Positions 1-9,741 of a stretch of 38,489 nucleotides of DNA are shown one piece after another. Both the position numbers and the translations under genes were made by a program. Under the pieces are notes generated by a model that was not told the DNA's origin, did no database searches, and saw only the letters and a program-made list of their open reading frames with translations. Position 1 is the stretch's first letter. Every line of letters starts with the position of its first letter. Source of the DNA: a bacterium (lineage in GTDB: Bacteria; Desulfobacterota; S145-22). Where the stretch lies: positions 1 to 38,489 of the forward strand of contig JAOZMY010000012.1 of NCBI GenBank assembly GCA_029934085.1, given 5' to 3'.

Positions 1-92
1 AAAATCAAACAAACATGATATTTTATTCACAATGTTTGCGTTTAACTTATATTTTATTTTTCTTTATGTATTTCCCTTTTTCGCATGAAAAT

Positions 93-305
93 ATCCTGTC
101 AATCCTGTTCATCCCGTCAAAAATCTGTTTTTATCCGTATAAATCCGTGTCCTCTCTCGTTTTTCTGGCCCCGGTTGAATCCCCTTGCGGGGTGCCCTTC
201 GGGATAATTCAACGGGTAAGTTTGCTTGGTTTAAAATCTGTGTTCATCTGCGTGAATCTGCGGATTATAAGAGAATCCTGTCGATCCTGTTCATCCTGTC
301 AAAAA
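93..305. repeat. Imperfect 31-bp direct repeat (93-123 and 275-305), 'atcctgtcRatcctgttcatccYgtcaaaaa', with low-complexity 'ctgcgtgaatctgcgg' sequence between the copies
   Basis: Copies read directly: atcctgtcaatcctgttcatcccgtcaaaaa and atcctgtcgatcctgttcatcctgtcaaaaa. Noncoding flank of the AOR gene. Confidence 0.7.
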
Positions 306-353
306 ATTTAATTTTACTACGTAATTCACGGATCCAAGCCGTCGTAAGAACAA

Positions 354-382
354 AAAAAGAGGGGAGAAACTCCCCTCTTTTT
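354..382. terminator. Rho-independent terminator-like hairpin, AAAAAGAGGGGAG-AAA-CTCCCCTCTTTTT
   Basis: Perfect 13-bp inverted repeat with 3-nt loop and A/T tails, 22 bp downstream of the minus-strand AOR stop at 405; could work in both directions. Confidence 0.85.
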
Positions 383-404
383 CTTGTTCGATATGGACTC
401 CGGA

Positions 405-2198
405 CTACAAGCCCAGCTCCTTCTTCTTTTCCTCGGTGGGGACACCGTTTTCGTCCCAGCCGCGGACCTTGTAGTATTCCGGCAGCAGTTCGCCCAGCTT
501 GTGCACGGTGCCCTTGTTGGGGCCATCCGGCATGGGCTCCTTGAGGAGGCGTTCCGGTAGGGTGTCGTCGTCTTTGCTGAATCCCTCACGCAGATTGAAG
601 AGCCGCTCCAGGTTCCAGATCCGCTCACCGATCTTCAGGACTTCGTTTCCATCAATGTCCCACCCAGTGGCAGCCGCTGCCAAGGCCCCATACTCATCCG
701 CGCCCAGGGCGAAAGAAGAGAAGAGGCAAAGGCCGCTCGCGTCGATGAAGGCGGTCAAATCCTGGAAGGTTTTGACCCAGGTTGGTTTCCCTTCGAGCGC
801 CTGAGGATCAATCTTCTCAGGTGCACCCAGGATCTCGGGGGAGATCATGTATCCGCGGACGTGGCAACCGCCCCGGTTGGAGGTAGCGTATTCAAGACCA
901 TGTCCCTGCGCCCCACGGGGGTCGTAGGCAGGCAGTTCCTGTTTCTTGACCGACATGGAGAGTTCGGGGTGTCCGTAGGCAGACGCCAAACGGTAAGAAC
1001 CCTCGGCCAGCTTGTCACCAAATCCCTCGCGGAGCCCCATCTTTCGGGTATATTCCACAATGGCCTCGGCGCTGCCGAATTTCAATTCGGGTCCGTCAAG
1101 GTCTTCCTTGGGAAGGTATCCCCGTTCATAGAGCTCCATGGCCGCCGCGATGGTGGCTCCGGCGGAAATTCCGTCCAGACCCAGCTCGTTGCAGAGGTAG
1201 TTGGCCTCGACGATGGCCTTCAAATCGTCCACACCACAGTCGGCACCAAAGGACCAGGCCACTTCGTACTCGGGGCCTTCCCCTTCCCGGCCGTTGATCT
1301 TGGTGGCGCGCCCGCAGCCGATGGGGCATGCGAAGCAGTGGGTGTTTTTCGTCAGGTATGTATCCGCCAAGGTCTCACCACTGATCTTGGAGGCCCCTTC
1401 GAAAACACCTGTCTGGAAGTTCCTGGTGGGGAAAAGTCCGTTTTCGTTGATGACGTTAACGAGCACGGCAGTTCCGTAGGCAGGCAGCCCCTGACTCGTG
1501 GTCGGATTCTCGCGGATCTTGCCAATAGTCATTTTCTGGGCCTCGCGGAACTTGTCGGCGTCGGCCAGTTCGACCTTCCCGGTTCCCCGGACAACCACCG
1601 CCTTGAGGTTTTTGGATCCCATGACGGCCCCAACCCCGGTCCTTCCCGCGGCCCGGTTTTTGTCATTAATAATACACGAGATCAAAGAGAGTTTCTCTCC
1701 CGCCGGTCCGATACAGGCAACCTTCGCTTTGCTATCCCCGATCTTCTCCATCAGGATATCGGTAGTCTCGTGGGTGTTCTTTCCCCACAGGTCAGAGGCG
1801 TCTCTAATTTCAACCTCATCGTCTTTGATCCAGACGTAGACGGGTTTTTCCGCCTTTCCCTCGAAAATGATGAGGTCATATCCGGCGGTTTTGAATTCCT
1901 TGCCGAAAAAACCTCCGGAATTGGACGAGGCAATGGCCCCGTTCAACGGGCCTTTGGTGATGACCATGTATCGCCCGCCCGTAGGGGCCGACGTTCCCGT
2001 CAACGGACCCGCAGCGAAAATCAGCTTATTCTCCGGGCTGAGGGGATCCGTTCCCGCGGGAAGTTCGTCATAGAGAATCTTCGTCGCGATCCCCCTCCCA
2101 CCGAGAAAGTTCCTCGCCAGGGACTCATCGAGGGACTCTTTCGAGATCTCTCCCGAGCTTAGATTAATCCGCAAAATCGTACCGTTCAATGCCTTCAT
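405..2198 (-). CDS. Aldehyde:ferredoxin oxidoreductase (AOR) family tungsten enzyme
   Basis: 597 aa; N-terminal '[14 protein letters not shown]...[39 protein letters not shown]', '[23 protein letters not shown]' and '[10 protein letters not shown]' Fe-S motif are typical of AOR family. RBS 'gggaggcacaatATG'. Confidence 0.93.
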   Translation of the reverse strand: MKALNGTILRINLSSGEISKESLDESLARNFLGGRGIATKILYDELPAGTDPLSPENKLIFAAGPLTGTSAPTGGRYMVITKGPLNGAIASSNSGGFFGKEFKTAGYDLIIFEGKAEKPVYVWIKDDEVEIRDASDLWGKNTHETTDILMEKIGDSKAKVACIGPAGEKLSLISCIINDKNRAAGRTGVGAVMGSKNLKAVVVRGTGKVELADADKFREAQKMTIGKIRENPTTSQGLPAYGTAVLVNVINENGLFPTRNFQTGVFEGASKISGETLADTYLTKNTHCFACPIGCGRATKINGREGEGPEYEVAWSFGADCGVDDLKAIVEANYLCNELGLDGISAGATIAAAMELYERGYLPKEDLDGPELKFGSAEAIVEYTRKMGLREGFGDKLAEGSYRLASAYGHPELSMSVKKQELPAYDPRGAQGHGLEYATSNRGGCHVRGYMISPEILGAPEKIDPQALEGKPTWVKTFQDLTAFIDASGLCLFSSFALGADEYGALAAAATGWDIDGNEVLKIGERIWNLERLFNLREGFSKDDDTLPERLLKEPMPDGPNKGTVHKLGELLPEYYKVRGWDENGVPTEEKKKELGL

Positions 2199-2463
2199 AT
2201 TGTGCCTCCCTTTTTGTTGGTTGGAAATTACTTTTTGCCTCTATCTTAATCTTTCCAGACACCCATTCATAACTTATTGTTTATTAACATATAAAAATAT
2301 ACCACATTGCGCAATTTTTTCAACATGAATCTTGAAAGGGGACAATAAAACTCCCTCCAAATATGCCAATACCGCAAAAGGGCGGGGCGCAACGGCATCT
2401 ATACGATTCTTTGAAAATGTATGTTATCATCTCAGGCCAAGAATCCTCACCAAGGGAGTGTCC

Positions 2464-5400
2464 ATGAAACGTCTTCATTTCCTTTTCGTGTTGATGGCTT
2501 GCCTGATTTTCGTTTCAACCCAGGGCCATACCGCCCCTCCGGTCCCGTCTCCGCTCGTTCCTTGGGAATCCTGGGTCCTTTACGGACATGAGAATCGTGT
2601 CTGTCCCACCCCCTACAACAACGCGGACACCCATCAGTGTCTTTGGCCTTCCCGCCTGAAGTTAGAAGTTTTCCCTTCGGAAGGGCGCTTCTCTCAGCAA
2701 TGGCTTGTCTTCAAACCATCCCTCGTTCCCCTTCCCGGCTCCCCGACCCTTTGGCCCCAAGAGGTCAAAGAAGGGGCTAAAATCCTGTCTGTCATCGAGA
2801 AGAATGGCCGGCCCGTCGTTCAGCTTCCCCCCGGCGAACACATCATCACCGGCCGGTTCCTCTGGCGCAAGATTCCAGAAATGATCCCGGTTCCTCCGGC
2901 TTGCGGCCTTGTCACCCTCACCGTCGCGGGGAAAGAGGTTCGACCGGTCGTGGACGAGTCTGGACGGCTTTGGCTTCAGAAGAAACCGAAGGCCCTGACA
3001 TTCGAGGATAAACTGGATGTGGAGGCCTTCCGGCTCGTGGAAGACACGATTCCCATGAAGATTACAACCCTCCTGAAGTTGAATGTTTCCGGCCATCCCC
3101 GTGAGATTACCCTTAAGGGGGCGCTCCTGGAAGGCGCCGTGCCGCTCGAGATCACAAGCCCTCTTCCCGCACGTCTCGACGCCAACGGCCGACTGCAGAT
3201 CCAAGCGCGGCCCGGCCAGTGGAATCTCCGCGTCGCCGCTTATCTGAAAGGTCACGTCCGCTCCATCCGTCCTGTCCCCTTCATCGGTTCCCGGGAGGTC
3301 TGGTGTTTCAAGCCCCAAAGCGACATTCGTATGGTCAAGATCAAGGGAGTCCCCGCCATCGACCCAAGGCAGACGGGCCTCCCTCCTGAATGGAAGCGCT
3401 ATACCGCTTATCTCGTCACCCCCGATTCCCAGGTCATCCTGGAGGAGCTTCGCCGGGGCGATCCCCATCCCGCTCCCGACCAACTGAATTTACGGCGCAC
3501 CCTGTGGCTCGATTTCGACGGCGGGGGATTCACGATTCAGGACCATATCACCGGCACCGTCCGCCAGTCCTGGCGTCTCGACATGAATCACCCCATCCGC
3601 CTGGGGCACGTTTCCATCGATGGGAAGGATCAGCTCATCACCCGTTTCGGGAAGAACGAAGGGGTGGAGCTCCGAAAAGGAGCCCTCAATATGACTGCGG
3701 AATCACGCCTCAAGGGTCATTCCGGTCCCATCCCCGCCGTGGGTTGGAACCACGACTTCCGGAGCGTGGGAGGGGTTCTGAATCTTCCCCCCGGGTGGCG
3801 ACTTTTGACCATGTCCGGGCCGGATAGCGTGACGGGAACCTGGTTCGAAAAATGGACACTCCTCGATCTGTTTCTCGTCCTCATCATCACCATGATTGTG
3901 GGGAGACTTTTCGGGATCAAGTGGGCACTTCTCGCCTTTGTGACCCTTGTGCTTACTTATCATGAGAAGGGAGCCCCGCAAATCATCTGGCTGAATGTCC
4001 TGATCCCCGTCGCCCTCCTTCAGTTCCTCCCGGAGGGATGGGTAAAAGGACTCGTAAGGCTCTGGCGTCTCGGCGCCGTGGTGGCCCTGATCGTTCTCTC
4101 TCTCCCCTTTATGATCCACCAGGTTCGGATTGGCATCTATCCCCAGCTCGAGCGTGTCTCCACCCGGCATGATACCATAGCCCTCCAGCGGATCCCTATG
4201 GGCGCGAAACGGGAACAGATTTTCGTGAAAAAGCGCGCCTCAGATCGAACATTCTCCTCCAAAGGCAAGCTCTACAGCTATTCCCGAAGCAACAAGATCC
4301 AGAGGAAAGGGCTCCTTCTCAGTAAGGAGAAACAAAAGGCGGTCCTCGCCTTCGATCCCAACGCCCGAATCCAGACGGGTCCCGGTGTTCCCTCGTGGAG
4401 ATGGCGGCAAATCCCCCTCAAATGGAACGGCCCAGTGGACAAAACTCAGACCCTCCGTCTCTGGCTTCTTTCTCCAAGGGTTAATCTGTTTCTGTCTCTT
4501 CTCCGGGTTTTCTTCCTCGGCTGGCTAATCTACCTCTGCGCGGGTCTCGGGAATATCCGAAAGGACCACTCCGTAAAAGGTCTCTGGATCGCAGGTCTCG
4601 TAATTATGTTTTTCGTCTCCCCCTTCATTTCTGCCGTTCCATCAAACGCCTCTAATTTCCCGCCCGACTCCATGCTGAAAGAACTCCAGAAACGGCTCCT
4701 GAAACCTCCCGACTGCCTTCCCCATTGTGCCGTTATCCCCAAAATGGACCTGAAAATTACCCCGGACGATCTTCGGATTCTTCTGGAGATTCACGCGGCG
4801 GTCGACACGTCCGTCCCCCTTCCCGGGAATCTCCGTATCTGGCAGCCCATACAAATCCTCCTCGACGAGAAACCGGCGAAAGGACTGTTCCGCGATACGT
4901 CCGGACATCTGTGGCTCTACTGTCCTTCCGGCATCCACCGGGTCCTCATCACGGGTTCCGTTTCCGGTCTTCGGTCCTTCCACCTTCCCTTTCCGCTTCC
5001 ACCCCGGATGACAAGTGTCTCAGCGGAAGGTTGGCGAATCCAAGGAATCAACGAGGACGGACAGCTCTTGTCTACCCTTCGTTTCAACCGCGAGGGAAGC
5101 GGTGAGTCCACAAACCGGCGGATGCTTCCTCGATCCGAGATTCCTCCGTTCTTTCACGTTACCCGCACCTTGTCGCTTGGCCTACAATGGGGGATTCGAA
5201 CCACCGTCGAGCGGCTGACGCCTATCGGGACTCCCTATGTTCTCCAAGTTCCCCTGGTGAAGGGGGAATCGGTTACCACGGAAGGGTTCGACGTGCGAGA
5301 CGGCAAGATTACCCTCTCCTTTAAAGCCAATACACGGGTCCTGAGCTGGCGCTCCCGACTTGAACGGTCGAAAGACCTTACCTTGAAGGCCCCGAAAGAG

Positions 5401-6537
5401 ATTCCTTGGACGGAGACGTGGATCCTGGACGCGAGCCCAATCTGGCACTGTGAGCTCTCGGGTATCCCGGTGGTTCACCACCAAGACAGGAGGGGCTACT
5501 GGCAGCCCACCTGGAAACCCTGGCCGGGTGAAACGGTATCCATCCGGGTGACTCGTCCCAAGGCCGTTGCCGGTGAGATTTTAACCATTCATCGGGTCAA
5601 GGTTCAGTTGGACAAGGGAAAACGGTTCCATCGCATCCACCTCTCTTTCGACGCAAAGGCAAGTCAGGGGCAACAACACACCGTCAAACTTCCCCCCGGC
5701 GCGAAACTCCTGAAAGTCGCCATCGACGGAAAATCCCAGCCCATCCAGTTGCGGAAAGGAACTCTCACCCTCCCCCTGCATCCCGGCAGGCAGAACCTCC
5801 AGATTACCTGGCTGCAACCGGCATCCGCCACGCCGATCACCCGACTACCCAAGATCGACATCGGTCACAACGCCGTCAATGCCTCGATTGTCTACAAGAT
5901 CCCCTCCAAGCACTGGGTTCTTTGGGCACATGGCCCAACTCTCGGCCCTGCTGTCCTATTCTGGAGCTACGTGTTGGTGATTCTGTTGATTGCCGTGGGT
6001 CTCGGAAAGATCCCATGGACCCCGTTAAAGACCCGCCATTGGATCCTCCTCGGTCTGGGCCTGACGCAGGTTCATCCCCTCGTTTCCCTGATCATCGTGG
6101 GCTGGTTCATCGCCCTGGGCATACGGGAAAAGGAACCCCCCATAGACGGAGCCTTCCGTTTCGACGTCACCCAGTTGATTCTGATCGGGTGGACTATCGC
6201 GGCCATGATCGGACTCTATCTGGCCATTACGAAAGGTCTCCTGGGCATCCCGGACATGCAGATTTCAGGGAACGGATCCACTCACGGCTGGCTCCGATGG
6301 TTCCAGGATCGGGCCACTCCCATCCTGCCTCAACCCTGGGTCCTCTCCGTCCCGCTGTTGGTCTTTAGGGGACTGATGCTCTTATGGGCCCTGTGGCTGG
6401 CCTACAGCCTGCTCCGATGGCTCCGATGGGGATGGCAGTGCTTCAATCAGGGAGGTGCCTGGAAAAAACTGCGACTACGGACGGACCGGAAGCTCAAGGT
6501 GAAAAAGACGGAACCATCTCCGGGGAAGGGAGACTAA
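2464..6537 (+). CDS. Large exported multi-TM protein of unknown function (about 1357 aa)
   Basis: ORF opens at 2332; best start is ATG 2464, giving signal peptide MKRLHFLFVLMACLIFVSTQGHTA. Long hydrophilic regions alternate with TM clusters (e.g. LLDLFLVLIITMIVGRLFGIKWALLAFVTLVL; HWILLGLGLTQVHPLVSLIIVGWFIALGI). Confidence 0.85.
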   Translation: MKRLHFLFVLMACLIFVSTQGHTAPPVPSPLVPWESWVLYGHENRVCPTPYNNADTHQCLWPSRLKLEVFPSEGRFSQQWLVFKPSLVPLPGSPTLWPQEVKEGAKILSVIEKNGRPVVQLPPGEHIITGRFLWRKIPEMIPVPPACGLVTLTVAGKEVRPVVDESGRLWLQKKPKALTFEDKLDVEAFRLVEDTIPMKITTLLKLNVSGHPREITLKGALLEGAVPLEITSPLPARLDANGRLQIQARPGQWNLRVAAYLKGHVRSIRPVPFIGSREVWCFKPQSDIRMVKIKGVPAIDPRQTGLPPEWKRYTAYLVTPDSQVILEELRRGDPHPAPDQLNLRRTLWLDFDGGGFTIQDHITGTVRQSWRLDMNHPIRLGHVSIDGKDQLITRFGKNEGVELRKGALNMTAESRLKGHSGPIPAVGWNHDFRSVGGVLNLPPGWRLLTMSGPDSVTGTWFEKWTLLDLFLVLIITMIVGRLFGIKWALLAFVTLVLTYHEKGAPQIIWLNVLIPVALLQFLPEGWVKGLVRLWRLGAVVALIVLSLPFMIHQVRIGIYPQLERVSTRHDTIALQRIPMGAKREQIFVKKRASDRTFSSKGKLYSYSRSNKIQRKGLLLSKEKQKAVLAFDPNARIQTGPGVPSWRWRQIPLKWNGPVDKTQTLRLWLLSPRVNLFLSLLRVFFLGWLIYLCAGLGNIRKDHSVKGLWIAGLVIMFFVSPFISAVPSNASNFPPDSMLKELQKRLLKPPDCLPHCAVIPKMDLKITPDDLRILLEIHAAVDTSVPLPGNLRIWQPIQILLDEKPAKGLFRDTSGHLWLYCPSGIHRVLITGSVSGLRSFHLPFPLPPRMTSVSAEGWRIQGINEDGQLLSTLRFNREGSGESTNRRMLPRSEIPPFFHVTRTLSLGLQWGIRTTVERLTPIGTPYVLQVPLVKGESVTTEGFDVRDGKITLSFKANTRVLSWRSRLERSKDLTLKAPKEIPWTETWILDASPIWHCELSGIPVVHHQDRRGYWQPTWKPWPGETVSIRVTRPKAVAGEILTIHRVKVQLDKGKRFHRIHLSFDAKASQGQQHTVKLPPGAKLLKVAIDGKSQPIQLRKGTLTLPLHPGRQNLQITWLQPASATPITRLPKIDIGHNAVNASIVYKIPSKHWVLWAHGPTLGPAVLFWSYVLVILLIAVGLGKIPWTPLKTRHWILLGLGLTQVHPLVSLIIVGWFIALGIREKEPPIDGAFRFDVTQLILIGWTIAAMIGLYLAITKGLLGIPDMQISGNGSTHGWLRWFQDRATPILPQPWVLSVPLLVFRGLMLLWALWLAYSLLRWLRWGWQCFNQGGAWKKLRLRTDRKLKVKKTEPSPGKGD

Positions 6538-6695
6538 GGTCATATCTGATCCCTCTCGATCCCCCACTCTGCCACTTCCCTCCTGGTTGAGCACCCCTTG
6601 CCGGGTGGTTCGGCCGATTTCTCCTTGCATCCCCATCGAAAAACAACTAAAATTCCAGGCGACATCATGAATAAACAGAAACAAGTATTCGTCTA

Positions 6696-7292
6696 ATGTT
6701 TAAAAGTAATAAAAAGGCAGTGAAATTAGACTACGCCGTCAGCGATAATAACGTGTCAGAATTCAGGAAGGTTGTCGAAAACTACCGCAAAAGAGTTTAT
6801 CAGACGGCTTATGGCATTGTCCAGAATGTCGATGATGCAAAAGATATTACACAGGAGGTTTTTCTGAAGGTTTTCAAGAAGATGGACACGTTCAAGGGGG
6901 AGGCAAGCCTATCGACCTGGATTTATAGAATTACCGTGAACACAAGCATCGATATGTTAAGAAAACGCAAAACGCGGTCTTCCGTCATGCTCCAGGAAGG
7001 CCTGAATTACGATGAACAAATATTGGATAACCCGGGTCCTTCTCAACCTCATAATTCTTCCCCCTTCGAAAAAACCTATCAAGGTGAGATCAGAAAAAAA
7101 ATCAAAGAGGCCTTCATGAAGCTCTCCCCGGAACACCGTTCCACCCTCGTCCTCCGCGAAATCGAAGGCCTCTCTTACCAGGAAATCGCGGACACGATGG
7201 AATGTTCGCCGGGAACGGTTATGTCACGCCTCCATTACGCAAGGAAGAAGATGCAAAAACTCCTCGCCCCTTTGAGGGAGGAAACACCATGA
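6696..7292 (+). CDS. ECF-type RNA polymerase sigma factor (RpoE/SigW-like)
   Basis: Region 2 'AYGIVQNVDDAKDITQEVFLKVFKKMDTFKGEASLSTWIYRITVNTSIDMLRKRK' and region 4 'LREIEGLSYQEIADTMECSPGTVMSRLHYARKKMQKLL'. Confidence 0.93.
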   Translation: MFKSNKKAVKLDYAVSDNNVSEFRKVVENYRKRVYQTAYGIVQNVDDAKDITQEVFLKVFKKMDTFKGEASLSTWIYRITVNTSIDMLRKRKTRSSVMLQEGLNYDEQILDNPGPSQPHNSSPFEKTYQGEIRKKIKEAFMKLSPEHRSTLVLREIEGLSYQEIADTMECSPGTVMSRLHYARKKMQKLLAPLREETP

Positions 7293-7810
7293 GACGCTGT
7301 AGAAAGATACAGAAGGATATGGACCGCTATCTCGACCGGGAGCTAACCCCGGAAAAGGTTCGCCCCTTCGAAGACCATCTTCGGTCGTGTCAAAGATGCC
7401 GGCAAGTTTTGGAGCAAAAACGAGAGCAGCGGCGGCAACGTATTCTTGGGCTTATTCCGGAAGACGTTCCCATCACAACGGAAGAGATCCTCGCGGCTGT
7501 CCAGGGGAAACCCTTGACGGAGCCCGTTCTTGAAAGCCCGGAAGAAAGTCAAGTAGCCCCCATTTCCCATTGGTGGGATACCCTAAGGAGATTTGCCTTT
7601 CGACCTGCGCCCGCCATCGCCCTGGCCTTTTGCATTATCGCCTTGGGACTTAGCTTCTTCCTCCCCTTTGGCTCCAAGAAAAACCGCGAACCGGGAATCG
7701 TTATCGAACAGATCGAGTCGTCTGGCACGGTCATGATCTTCCAACCGGAACAAACGGACACAACAGTAATCTGGATCGTCCCCCAGGATGAAAAAAAGGA
7801 GGCAACTTGA
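7289..7810 (+). CDS. Anti-sigma factor with N-terminal zinc finger (zf-HC2 type) and one TM helix
   Basis: Re-called start ATG 7289 overlaps the sigma stop (ATGA). 'DRYLDRELTPEKVRPFEDHLRSCQRCRQVLEQ' HxxxCxxC motif; TM 'PAIALAFCIIALGLSFFLPF'. Confidence 0.85.
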   Translation: MRRCRKIQKDMDRYLDRELTPEKVRPFEDHLRSCQRCRQVLEQKREQRRQRILGLIPEDVPITTEEILAAVQGKPLTEPVLESPEESQVAPISHWWDTLRRFAFRPAPAIALAFCIIALGLSFFLPFGSKKNREPGIVIEQIESSGTVMIFQPEQTDTTVIWIVPQDEKKEAT

Positions 7811-7811
7811 G

Positions 7812-8273
7812 ATGAAGTTTTCTATCATACCCAAACACGCTTTATTCCTTCTTCTCTGCCTGGTTATGATAACCCTCCTCATCCCCCCATCAGGAGAGGC
7901 GGCCTCTGTCGATTTAGAGTGGCGCATTATCGCCGCGAGCCACCAAAAGGGGAGCGTCGACCCGAGGCTCAAGGACATCTATCGCAACTTGGGCGCGATT
8001 TTCAACTACAACTCATACAAACTGGTCAATATGAACCGGGTCCATCTCAGTCCAAACCAATCGGTCTCCATCCCTCTGTCAAACGTGAAGACCTGTATCA
8101 TCAAACTCACCCAAGCCACCCCAAAGTGGGCCCATATCCAAATTCAGATCACGAAGAAAGGGCAAACGATTTTTGGAACGAACGCCCGCCTCATGAATGG
8201 ACGGATGCTCCTCTTGGGCGGCCCCTCAAGCAAGGGCAAGGCCTTGATCTTCTCTCTCAGGAGTTTCTGGTAA
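7812..8273 (+). CDS. Small secreted protein of unknown function, fourth gene of the sigma/anti-sigma module
   Basis: Re-called start ATG 7812; signal peptide MKFSIIPKHALFLLLCLVMITLLIPPSGEA then 'ASVDLEWRIIAASHQKGSVDPRLKDIYRNLGAIFNYNSY'. Confidence 0.8.
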   Translation: MKFSIIPKHALFLLLCLVMITLLIPPSGEAASVDLEWRIIAASHQKGSVDPRLKDIYRNLGAIFNYNSYKLVNMNRVHLSPNQSVSIPLSNVKTCIIKLTQATPKWAHIQIQITKKGQTIFGTNARLMNGRMLLLGGPSSKGKALIFSLRSFW

Positions 8274-8279
8274 AGGGTT

Positions 8280-9479
8280 TCAGAGCGAAAAATGCTCTAA
8301 TTGCGAGAGGACATATTCCCGAATCTTGCTGGGATGGGGCACCGGGGCTTCTATCTTTCCCTGAACGATGACCGGGCGTAGGAGTGGCTCAAGCGTGCCC
8401 CCGCATTCACATGTCATCTCCTCGATCCCACGATTCTGAAATATAACCTGATCCTTAAGGCATCGCGAGCACCGATAGAGCTGCTTGCTCCCCGACATCT
8501 TGCCCTTTTTCGCGAAGGGCTTTCCCTCGATCTCGATGATATCCATGGAAAAATCGACCACGGGGGCATTGCTGATGGCGGTGCCTACCCCGTAGGCGTC
8601 CACATAGGGATTGAGCTGCTGGATCTTATACTCATCCATCCCACCGCTCACGAAGATCTTCACGTGGGAAAATCCACGGATGTCCAGCTCCCATCTGATC
8701 TCTTCGATCATGCGAGGGAAATTCCCCCGTCGGGACGAGGGGGTATCCAGGCGGATGGCATACAATTTTTCTCTCAAGGCCTCCGCGAGATGGATGGCCT
8801 CGAACTTTTCATCGTTGAAGGTGTCGATGAGAACGACGCGCCCCACGTTGGGGTCCACGATCTCATCAAAGGCCTGCGCTGCCCTGACCGTATCTCCGAA
8901 AAGAAGGATCAGGGCGTGAGGCATGGTTCCCGTGGGAACGATTCCCAACATCTCCGCGCCCTTGACGGCGGAGATACCATCACACCCCCCGATATACGCG
9001 CTCCGGTCCACCATGGGAGTCAGGGCTGGATGCACCCTTCTCGCCCCAAAACTCAACACGGAGCGGCTTCCGGCGGCCTTTTTACACCGTGCGGCCTTGG
9101 TCGCCACGCCTGATGACTGACACATCAATCCCAGAATAGCCGTCTCGAGAAGACAGAAATCCTGGTAGTTTCCCTCGATTTCCATGACCGGTTCATAGGA
9201 ACGGAACACCGTTCCCTCAGGCACGGCCCGAACCGTCAGGGGGAGTCCTTCAACAAGTGATAGGATCTCCTCCAGGCCGGAAAAGACCGCCCAGGGCCAG
9301 TCGTCATGGAAGCCCTTGGCGATGAACTCGGCTTTGACGTGCCGATTCAACCCTTTTTTCTCGATGATTTCGTGTGTTCTTACGAAATAGATATCCGTCG
9401 TCTTTCCATCACGGATTTCCTGCGGCGTGGCGATGTGAAACCGAGGTGTTCCCTCTTCGCTATCTGATTTCATTTGCAT
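8280..9479 (-). CDS. Nicotinate phosphoribosyltransferase with C-terminal Cys-rich ribbon
   Basis: 'FGARRVHPALTPMVDRSAYIGGCDGISAVKGAEMLGIVPTGTMPHALIL' and 'VSGGMDEYKIQQLNPYVDAYGVGTAISN'; C-terminal CSRC...CECG. Confidence 0.9.
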   Translation of the reverse strand: MQMKSDSEEGTPRFHIATPQEIRDGKTTDIYFVRTHEIIEKKGLNRHVKAEFIAKGFHDDWPWAVFSGLEEILSLVEGLPLTVRAVPEGTVFRSYEPVMEIEGNYQDFCLLETAILGLMCQSSGVATKAARCKKAAGSRSVLSFGARRVHPALTPMVDRSAYIGGCDGISAVKGAEMLGIVPTGTMPHALILLFGDTVRAAQAFDEIVDPNVGRVVLIDTFNDEKFEAIHLAEALREKLYAIRLDTPSSRRGNFPRMIEEIRWELDIRGFSHVKIFVSGGMDEYKIQQLNPYVDAYGVGTAISNAPVVDFSMDIIEIEGKPFAKKGKMSGSKQLYRCSRCLKDQVIFQNRGIEEMTCECGGTLEPLLRPVIVQGKIEAPVPHPSKIREYVLSQLEHFSL

Positions 9480-9664
9480 TCCCTGATTCCAATTTTTCTA
9501 AGGACAACCATCATGGGGCAAAAATTGGTAAAGGCTGACTGGAGTAGATTCAATCCCACGAATCCTGTGAAATAGAACCAGTAGTGGCTATGCGTAAATC
9601 CAAGGATCACCGAACCTAAAACCGCAATTCCTCCTATTAACCTCAACCAACGTTCAATGTGCAT
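9470..9664 (-). CDS. Small inner-membrane protein, DUF2892 (YgaP-like TM domain)
   Basis: 64 aa from ATG at 9664: MHIERWLRLIGGIAVLGSVILGFTHSHYWFYFTGFVGLNLLQSAFTNFCPMMVVLRKIGIRECK. Confidence 0.8.
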   Translation of the reverse strand: MHIERWLRLIGGIAVLGSVILGFTHSHYWFYFTGFVGLNLLQSAFTNFCPMMVVLRKIGIRECK

Positions 9665-9741
9665 TGTTTTACCCCCTCTCTTTTCTTCTACTATAATCAC
9701 CCAGTCGACACATGGCAAGCCTGGAAGAGCCCATCTCGTGA

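Noticed and set aside
861-2162. 433-aa plus-strand ORF opposite the AOR gene
   Set aside because: Antisense shadow of a clear AOR coding sequence; no recognisable motifs.
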